Positions 33,501 to 38,049 of a stretch of 38,049 nucleotides of DNA are shown in pieces (the stretch's first letter is position 1; each line of letters begins with the position of its first letter). Made by a program: the position numbers and the translations under genes. Under the pieces are notes generated by a model, which searched no databases, was not told where the DNA came from, and was given only the letters and a program-made list of their open reading frames with translations. The stretch spans positions 1 to 38,049 of the forward strand of contig NZ_JAJOHV010000042.1 of the NCBI RefSeq assembly GCF_021129175.1, in the 5' to 3' direction. The stretch is from Chromobacterium piscinae. GTDB lineage: Bacteria > Pseudomonadota > Gammaproteobacteria > Burkholderiales > Chromobacteriaceae.

Positions 33501-33996
33501 GCCGCAGCTGTTGGCCGGCTTCGTCACCGGCATCCGGGTCAAGGTGGGCAACCGCGGCAAGATGGCCTTCGTCCAGCTGGACGACGGCACCGCCAAGCTG
33601 GAAGTCAGCCTGTTCGCCGAGAGCTTCGAGCTGAACCGCGACAAGCTGAAGGAGGACGTGGTGCTGGTGGTGGAAGGCAAGGTCAGCGAGGACAGCTTCT
33701 CCGGCGGCCTGCGCATCGTCGTCGACAAGCTGCACAGCCTGGGCGAGGCGCGCAGCCGCTACGCCCGCGGCCTGGCGCTGCAGTTGCCGGCCAAGCCCGA
33801 CATCGCCCGCCTGAAGGCGGAACTGCATCCGTTCAAGAGCCAGGACGCCGGCAGCCTGGTGCGGCTGGCCTACAACAACGGCAAGGCCAAGGGCGAACTG
33901 ATGCTGCCGCAGGAATGGGGCGTGCGCCTGGACGACGGCCTGCTGATGGCGCTGACCGAGTGGCTGGGAGAAGGCAAAGTCAGAGTGCTGTGGTAA
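30562..33996 (+). CDS. dnaE: DNA polymerase III alpha subunit
   Basis: Catalytic subunit of the replicative polymerase. The 1144-residue protein has the DnaE1 layout: N-terminal PHP domain (FVHLRLHSEFSITDGIV, about 7-270), palm with the three catalytic aspartates Asp403 and Asp405 (MPDFDVDFC) and Asp559 (LVKFDFLGL), fingers with PVGPGRGSGAGSLVAY and GYGFNKSHAAAYALVAY, a helix-hairpin-helix region, a beta-clamp-binding motif QGGLF (912-916, followed by DMF), an OB fold (about 983-1060) and a C-terminal tau-binding region. The PHP start HSEF lacks the full HxH set, as in E. coli, where epsilon supplies proofreading. The ATG at 30562 places the PHP strand correctly. A strong terminator follows. 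Confidence 0.98.
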   Translation: MNAPRFVHLRLHSEFSITDGIVRLDDAVKRAVKDQMPALGASDLMNLFGMVKFYKSCRNKGIKPIVSADIWLENEEDRDKPYRLLLTAKNREGYRRLCELLTEAFSHNQYRGRAEIKREWLESGDNSNLLCLSGAHLGDVGIALSMGQRDEARRRAEYWEKLFPGAFYLEIQRVDSAQVENVVQATLWLAGELELPVVATHPIQFMEKEDFKAHEARVCIAEGYTLGDKRRPRSFNECQYFLSAEEMEARFADIPEALANTVEIAKRCNISVVLGKNYLPLFPTPDGMSLDDFLVHEAQRGLEDRLKQLYPDEAERLEKRPEYDARLKFECDTIIQMGFPGYFLIVADFIQWGKANGCPVGPGRGSGAGSLVAYSLSITDLDPLKYALLFERFLNPERVSMPDFDVDFCQENRWRVIEYTRRKYGEEAVSQIATFGTMSSKSVIRDVGRVLDLPFGLCDRLSKLIPLEANKPLSLTKAMEVEPQIGEIIESEGAGELIELAMTLEDLTRGIGMHAGGVLIAPGKLTDFCPLYIASGDGASPVSQFDKDDVEQIGLVKFDFLGLRNLTIIELAQKYIKDTTGEDVDVAHLPLDDKAAYKVFATANTTAVFQFESTGMKKMLVEAKPSKFEEIIAFVALYRPGPMDLIPDFIQRMHGAKFEYLHPLLEPVLAPTYGIMVYQEQVMQSAQVIGGYSLGGADLLRRAMGKKKVEEMVAQRAMFVEGADKQAIPESKANEIFDYMEKFAGYGFNKSHAAAYALVAYHTAWLKAHHCAAYMAATMSTELDNTDQLKVFYDDCQDSKNGIDFLPPDVNHGFYRFVPVNRKQIRYALGAIKGTGESAVNHIVEAREAGGPFTDLFDFCKRTDKKLVNKRVIEALIRAGAFDAIEPNRALLFANVGLAMEAAEQEHANANQGGLFDMFGDDVAPAVEMVATRPWSDAVKLAEEKLAIGFYLSDHPFSSYEKEVRGFIKTTLSRLSPRKEPQLLAGFVTGIRVKVGNRGKMAFVQLDDGTAKLEVSLFAESFELNRDKLKEDVVLVVEGKVSEDSFSGGLRIVVDKLHSLGEARSRYARGLALQLPAKPDIARLKAELHPFKSQDAGSLVRLAYNNGKAKGELMLPQEWGVRLDDGLLMALTEWLGEGKVRVLW

Positions 33997-34024
33997 GGCC
34001 CCGGCGCCAAGCCGCCTCTTCCCG

Positions 34025-34055
34025 CGCCGCCGTTCGCTCGAACGGCGGCGTTTTT
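34025..34055 (+). terminator. Terminator of dnaE
   Basis: CGCCGCCGTTCG pairs perfectly with CGAACGGCGGCG (12-bp stem, 2-base gap) and is followed by TTTTT. Confidence 0.92.
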
Positions 34056-34266
34056 CATTCCGACGCGCCGCCTTGCCAGCGGCCGCTCCCTGTCCCTATC
34101 ATGCCGATGAGCGCCTGAAACGCGGGCGGCGCCACTGGCCCGCCTCGGCTGAAAACCCAAGCCTGGCGGACATTGGCGCGCCACTGTCGCCTATCTGTCG
34201 CCCCGCTGTCGTTGTCTCTTGCCCTAAGCGCCGCCACACTGCGTCCAGTGATCGAACGGAGGTTTT

Positions 34267-34770
34267 ATGCTGATACAGAAACTGAGGCTGCAACGCGGCT
34301 GGTCGCAACAACAACTGGCTGATCTGAGCGGTCTGAGCGTGCGCACCGTCCAACGCATCGAGCGCGGCCAGGGCGCCAGCGTCGAGTCGCTGAGGTCGCT
34401 GGCCTCCGTGTTCGAGATCGATTTCTCGGAACTGAACCAGGAGCCCGCCATGACCGACTTGACCGCCCCCGATACCGCCGCCGCGCCCGTTGCCTCGCGC
34501 GAACTGGAAGAAATGCTGGCGCTGCAACACGTGAACCGCCTCAAGCGCTTTTACCGCCACCTGGCGCAATACGCGCTGGTGATGGCGCTGCTGGCCGCCG
34601 TCAATCTGCTGACCTCGCCGCACCGACTATGGGTGGTCTGGCCGGCGCTGGGCTGGGGCATAGGCCTGCTGCTGCAGGCGGTCAACACTTTCGAGCTGCT
34701 GCCCATCCTGGGCCCGGACTGGGAGAAGCGGCAGGTGGAGAAACGGCTGGGCCGCAAACTGTCATCCTGA
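34267..34770 (+). CDS. XRE-type DNA-binding protein with C-terminal 2TM domain
   Basis: A 167-residue membrane-anchored regulator. Residues 1-58 form an XRE helix-turn-helix (LRLQRGWSQQQLADLSGLSVRTVQRIERGQ). After an Ala/Pro-rich linker, residues about 90-160 form a 2TM domain: a short helix (QHVNRLKRFYRHLAQY) followed by two hydrophobic segments, ending in the charged WEKRQVEKRLGRKL. Such fusions are common but their targets are largely unknown. GGAGG precedes the ATG. The gene is alone: dnaE and its terminator lie upstream and the phospholipase gene is convergent. Confidence 0.88.
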   Translation: MLIQKLRLQRGWSQQQLADLSGLSVRTVQRIERGQGASVESLRSLASVFEIDFSELNQEPAMTDLTAPDTAAAPVASRELEEMLALQHVNRLKRFYRHLAQYALVMALLAAVNLLTSPHRLWVVWPALGWGIGLLLQAVNTFELLPILGPDWEKRQVEKRLGRKLSS

Positions 34771-34781
34771 CAAGCGGACGC

Positions 34782-34816
34782 CTGAGCGGCGCCCGCCAGG
34801 CCTGGGCACCGCTCAG
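34782..34816. terminator. Hairpin between convergent genes
   Basis: CTGAGCGG-C-GCCC pairs with GGGC-A-CCGCTCAG around a 9-base loop. The right arm overlaps the phospholipase stop codon. No T run follows on either side, so termination efficiency is uncertain. Confidence 0.4.
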
Positions 34817-36783
34817 CCGGTGACGCTGGCGGCACCGGTTTCCACGTGGCCGACCAGGCGGCGCAGGAAGTTGGCGTCGTTGGTGCAACTGACGGTGAAG
34901 TCGTACCAGCCATAAACGCCGGACAGATTCCAGCTCAGTATCTGGCTGCCGCCGTTCGCCACGCTGACCTGCTGCGGCGCGGAGCCGCCGTAGCCGTTGC
35001 CGCTGATCTGGAAGGTCACCGGCGATTTGCCCCCGTTGCTCAGCTGCAGCGTCAGCTGCGGCACGCCCGCCACCACCGATGCCGCGCCCACCGCCTCCAG
35101 CACGCCGGCCGCGCTGCGGAGATTGCCGACGAAGCGGCGCAGGAAGCCGTTGGGGCCATACATCGTCAGGTCGTAGAACCCGCCGCCGTAAGTCTGGGCG
35201 TGGAAATAGTCCTTGATCTCGCCGCCGGCCGGCACGTCGTACTGCCACGGGCCGTCGCTGCGGTACTGGTTGGCGTAGATCGAATAATGGACGGCCTGGC
35301 TGCCGCTGTTCTGCATGTGCGTCCAGAAGATGCCGCCGGCGACGTCGGTGCTGCCGTAGCCGTTGCACTGGTAAGGCAGCGCCCGCGCCGGGCGGCGGCC
35401 GCCCTCCGCCAGCGGCATCTGGCCCGGCACCGGCGCGGTCGGCGCCGGCCAGTTCTTGCTCTGCTGCGCCTGGGTCAGCAGCGCGGCGGTATCGGGGAAG
35501 GCCGGCACGCTGGGGTTGCGGTTGGAGAAATCCAGCGCGCTGGAAAGATCGCCGCAGATCTGCCGGCGCCAGGCCGAGATGTTCGGCTCCTGCACCCCGG
35601 TCCAGGTTTCCAGGAAGCGGATCACCGAGGTGTGGTCGAACACTTGCGAACAGACATGGCCACCTCGGCTCCACGGCGACAGCACCAGCATCGGCACCCG
35701 CGGCCCCAGACCGATGGGCTTGCCGCCGATGAACTCGGCGGCGGTGCCCGCCGGCGGCACCGGCGGCGGCATGTGGTCGAACAGGCCGTCGTTCTCGTCG
35801 TAATTGAGCAGCAGCACGGTGGACGCCCACACGTCCGGATTGGCGGTCAGCGCCTGCAGCACGCGGTCCAGCAGGTAGGCGCCGGCGGCCGGCGGCGCGC
35901 TCGGGTGTTCGGAATACGCTTCCGGCGCGACGATCCATGATACCTGCGGCAGCGTGCCGTTGACCGCGTCGTTGCGGATGGCGGCCACCAGATCCTGCAC
36001 CGAGTTGCCGCTGACCTTGGGCACCGAGCTCATGCCGCGGTCGCACAGCGGATTGCCCGGCTTGGCGCTGCGGTACTGGTTGAACCAGGCCAGCGCGTTG
36101 TCGTCGTAGTTGTCGCCCAGCACCTGGTACACCTTCCAGCTGACGCCGGCCGCCTGCAGCCGCTCCGGATAGGTGGTCCAGCTGTAGCCCTTCTCGCTAT
36201 TGTCTATCACCGGCCCGCCGTTCTTGCCGGCCGGGTCCACCATGCCGCTCCACAGGTAGAGGCGGTTGGGATTGGTCGGCCCCTGCACCGAGCAGAAATA
36301 GTGGTCGCACAAGGTGAAGGCGTCGGCCAGCGCGTAGTGGTAGGGAATGTCTGCGCGGGTGAAGTAACCCATGGTCAGGCTGCTCTTGGCCGCGATCCAG
36401 CCATCGTACTTGCCCTGGTTCCAGGCGGCGTGGGTGCCGGTCCAGGAGTGGTCCAGATCGGTCAGGTACTGGGCGTTGGTGCGGCTGGTGTCCAGCCGGA
36501 ACGGGTACTCGCCGTTGGACAGATTGGGCTGGCGGAACACGCTGCTGCCGTTGCGCAGCTGCAGCGCGCTGCGGTCGCCGAAGCCGCGCGCGCCGCCCAG
36601 CGCGCCGAAATAATGGTCGAAGGACCGGTTTTCCTGCATGAACACCACCACATGCTTGACCGCCGACAGGCTGCGCCCGGCCGGACGTATCGCCATCGCG
36701 GCGGCCAGCCCCGGCGGCAGCGCGCCGGCGGCCATGCCTGCGGCCGACAACTTGATAAACTCACGACGTGACATCTCGCTCAT
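34813..36783 (-). CDS. Phospholipase C, phosphocholine-type, TAT-exported
   Basis: A 656-residue secreted phospholipase C of the phosphoesterase family related to Pseudomonas PlcH/PlcN, which cleave phosphatidylcholine or sphingomyelin. The N-terminus carries a twin-arginine signal (SRREFIK, 5-11, with a hydrophobic stretch to about 30). The catalytic alkaline-phosphatase-like domain begins HVVVFMQENRSFDHYFG (44-60; Glu51, Asn52 and Asp56-His57 near the metal site) and continues with NYDENDGLFDHMPPP and VPMLVLSPWSRGG. Two related C-terminal domains follow, each with a YGPNGFLRRFVGN-like motif (the second ANFLRRLVGHVETG). ATG 36783 is supported by GGAG 7 bases upstream; an internal ATG at 36774 also precedes the TAT motif. 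The upstream open frame to 37503 is antisense to the acetyltransferase and not part of the gene. Which substrate it prefers cannot be read. Confidence 0.93.
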   Translation of the reverse strand: MSEMSRREFIKLSAAGMAAGALPPGLAAAMAIRPAGRSLSAVKHVVVFMQENRSFDHYFGALGGARGFGDRSALQLRNGSSVFRQPNLSNGEYPFRLDTSRTNAQYLTDLDHSWTGTHAAWNQGKYDGWIAAKSSLTMGYFTRADIPYHYALADAFTLCDHYFCSVQGPTNPNRLYLWSGMVDPAGKNGGPVIDNSEKGYSWTTYPERLQAAGVSWKVYQVLGDNYDDNALAWFNQYRSAKPGNPLCDRGMSSVPKVSGNSVQDLVAAIRNDAVNGTLPQVSWIVAPEAYSEHPSAPPAAGAYLLDRVLQALTANPDVWASTVLLLNYDENDGLFDHMPPPVPPAGTAAEFIGGKPIGLGPRVPMLVLSPWSRGGHVCSQVFDHTSVIRFLETWTGVQEPNISAWRRQICGDLSSALDFSNRNPSVPAFPDTAALLTQAQQSKNWPAPTAPVPGQMPLAEGGRRPARALPYQCNGYGSTDVAGGIFWTHMQNSGSQAVHYSIYANQYRSDGPWQYDVPAGGEIKDYFHAQTYGGGFYDLTMYGPNGFLRRFVGNLRSAAGVLEAVGAASVVAGVPQLTLQLSNGGKSPVTFQISGNGYGGSAPQQVSVANGGSQILSWNLSGVYGWYDFTVSCTNDANFLRRLVGHVETGAASVTG

Positions 36784-37010
36784 GACAACGCTCCGTAAAT
36801 TTTCAGGATTCATGACCCTGGCAAGCCAGGCCAAGCGCGCAGTGTGCTCATCCAATGTGATGGCTTGATTAAAGGACAGCCGGCGGCGATCGGCGAGGCG
36901 CCGCTGGCAGACGGGACAGCGGAAGGCCCCGCCCTCTCCGCTCCCCTTTCCCATTGGACGCGCATCGATTAACCTTGCCCGCTCGCCACACCCAAGCAGG
37001 ATGCCCGCCC

Positions 37011-37451
37011 ATGCAGCTACGCCAGGCCCGACTGTCCGATCTTCCCGCCGTGTTCGCCATCGAGCAGGCAGTGTTCGGCAGCCACGTCTACCCCGACTTC
37101 TTTTTTCGCCAGGCGCTGGACCTGTGGCCGGACTGGTTCTGGCTGGCCGAAGACGAGACCGGCGCGCCGGCCGGCTACGCGCTGGGCGCGCCGTCCCAGC
37201 GGCCGGACGAGCTGTGGCTGCTGTCGCTGGCGCTGCTGCCGTCCTGCCGCGGCCGCGGCGCCGGCAAGGCCTTGATGCAGGCGGCGCTGCAGGCGATGCA
37301 GCCGCGCGCGCGCAGCATCCGCCTGACCGTGGACCCGGCCAATCCGGCGGCGGCGCTGTACCGTAAGCTGGGTTTCGCCGAGATCGGCGCGGAGGCCGAC
37401 TACTTCGGCCCCGGCGAGGCCCGCTTGCTGCTGGAGTGGCAACCCGGCTGA
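37011..37451 (+). CDS. GNAT family N-acetyltransferase
   Basis: A 146-residue acetyl-CoA-dependent acetyltransferase of the GNAT (RimI-like) family. MQLRQARLSDLPAVFAIEQAVFG begins the fold; LWLLSLALLPSCRGRGAGKALMQAAL contains the acetyl-CoA pyrophosphate loop (R-G-R-G-A-G); LTVDPANPAAALYRKLGFAEIG is the usual motif B region ending with a Tyr-Phe signature. It is close to small-protein or metabolite acetyltransferases, but the substrate is unknown. Start 37011 begins the first strand; a longer frame to 36954 adds an unconserved stretch. It is divergent from the phospholipase gene and ends 39 bases before the DUF485 gene. Confidence 0.88.
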   Translation: MQLRQARLSDLPAVFAIEQAVFGSHVYPDFFFRQALDLWPDWFWLAEDETGAPAGYALGAPSQRPDELWLLSLALLPSCRGRGAGKALMQAALQAMQPRARSIRLTVDPANPAAALYRKLGFAEIGAEADYFGPGEARLLLEWQPG

Positions 37452-37490
37452 CATGCGCTACACTGGCGCTTTTGCCCGATTGAAGCGCCG

Positions 37491-37700
37491 ATGAAGTCCG
37501 CATTGCTCCAGCGCCTGCTGGCCGCCCTCACCCTGGCCGCCTGCCTCGGCTATTTCCTGGTCCTGGCGCTGCGCCCGGACTGGCTGTCCGGCTGCGTCGC
37601 CGGCCTGCCGCTGTCCATCCTGCTGGCGCTGGCGGTGATCCTGCTGCTGTGCCTGGTATCCACGCTGTACAGCCGCGTGGGCGACGGGGAGGACGCATGA
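37491..37700 (+). CDS. DUF485 family small membrane protein (YjcH-like)
   Basis: A 69-residue protein with two transmembrane helices (about 11-30 and 38-59), matching the small DUF485 proteins encoded directly before acetate/solute permease ActP (yjcH-actP in E. coli). Its function is unknown; association with the permease suggests an accessory subunit. The stop overlaps the next start as ATGA, so the two are translationally coupled. Confidence 0.82.
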   Translation: MKSALLQRLLAALTLAACLGYFLVLALRPDWLSGCVAGLPLSILLALAVILLLCLVSTLYSRVGDGEDA

Positions 37701-38049
37701 GCGCGTCCCAGCTTCTGTTCCTGGCGCTGACGCTGCTGACCCTGGGCCTGACCGCCGCCGCCCGCCGCCGCACCGCCTCCCTCAATGACTTCTACACCGC
37801 CGGCGGCCGCCTGCCCGCCTGGCAGAACGGCTTGGCGCTGGCCGGCGACTACCTGTCCGCCGCCGCCTTTCTCGGCGCCGCCGGCATGTATCTGGGCCAG
37901 GGCTACGACTCGCTGGCCTACGCGGTGGGCACGCTGGCCGGCTGGCCGCTGCTGTTGCTGCTGCTGGCCGGACCGCTGCGCAAGCGCGGCCGCTACACCG
38001 TGGCCGGCGTGCTCAGCCAGCGCTTCGACCACGCCGGCGTGCGCCTGGT
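37697..38049 (+). CDS. actP: Sodium:solute symporter, acetate permease ActP-like (5' part only)
   Basis: The first 117 codons of a sodium:solute symporter family protein; the gene runs off the right edge. The start MSASQLLFLALTLLTLGLTAAA is the first transmembrane helix. Family motifs follow: LNDFYTAGGRLPAWQNGLALAGDYLSAAAFLGAAGMYLGQGYDSLAY, with the conserved NG-A-GDY-SAASFLG sequence of ActP-type carriers, then YTVAGVLSQRF. Pairing with a DUF485 gene through an ATGA overlap supports acetate or other short monocarboxylate uptake. GGGGAGG lies upstream of the ATG. Confidence 0.88.
   Translation, partial: MSASQLLFLALTLLTLGLTAAARRRTASLNDFYTAGGRLPAWQNGLALAGDYLSAAAFLGAAGMYLGQGYDSLAYAVGTLAGWPLLLLLLAGPLRKRGRYTVAGVLSQRFDHAGVRL

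Noticed and set aside
30922-33828. 968-codon open frame antisense to dnaE
   Set aside because: Its product is a low-complexity His/Gln/Val/Ala string typical of the reverse strand of a GC-rich gene; dnaE is unambiguous with all catalytic motifs.
36784-37503. N-terminal extension of the phospholipase frame
   Set aside because: The TAT signal must be N-terminal, and an RBS precedes ATG 36783; the extension is antisense to the acetyltransferase.

Overview
The window is a GC-rich (mid-60s percent by eye) bacterial chromosome segment. Gene content and protein character point to a betaproteobacterium of the Neisseriales, most like Chromobacterium: secreted chitosanase, CbtAB cobalt uptake under a cobalamin riboswitch, a TAT-exported phosphocholine-type phospholipase C, DctPQM uptake and a PhaM-like protein. 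The taxonomy is inferred from family resemblance; there is no 16S gene here.

Layout. 1-6070: nadB (NAD synthesis); a secreted GH46/80-type chitosanase with an N-terminal CBM5/12 behind a pair of overlapping palindromes; a leftward transition-metal group (degenerate histidine-phosphatase-fold protein, small Cys/Met-rich secreted protein, DUF411 protein); and, divergent from it, a sigma70 promoter, compact cobalamin riboswitch and cbtB-cbtA. 6192-8984: a self-contained MerR regulon. A DJ-1/PfpI gene and merR run left, an Old Yellow Enzyme runs right, and each direction has a 19-bp-spacer MerR promoter with the same TTAAAG-N4-CTTTAA operator. 8985-14199: a Na/Pi cotransporter-PhoU protein, a nitrilase-superfamily hydrolase, and a LysR regulator divergent from an ACMSD-like amidohydrolase.

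14300-18900: agmatine deiminase (aguA) divergent from a LysR gene, then an amidase. A 138-bp MITE-like element sits just upstream of the amidase and appears to split a small ORF coupled to it. This block is bracketed by two diverged direct copies of a ~40-bp sequence, one of them in the trailer of a tRNA-Ala(CGC) gene. 18944-26841: a C4-dicarboxylate module (PAS sensor histidine kinase, divergent dctPQM with a candidate sigma54 promoter, then maeB malic enzyme), so uptake and malate decarboxylation lie side by side. No response regulator accompanies the kinase in this window.

26914-38049: mostly housekeeping or single-gene units: PhaM-like protein, GT39/ArnT-type membrane glycosyltransferase, VirK/YbjX protein, flavin reductase, dnaE, XRE-2TM membrane regulator, phospholipase C, GNAT acetyltransferase, and the start of a DUF485-actP (acetate permease) operon that runs off the right edge.

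The most interesting signals are the paired MerR promoters, the MITE insertion reconstructable to an uninterrupted frame, the direct repeats around the aguA-amidase block next to the tRNA, and the histidine-phosphatase-fold protein beside CbtAB that has lost its catalytic histidine. I saw no CRISPR array, prophage, complete insertion sequence or obvious defence system.
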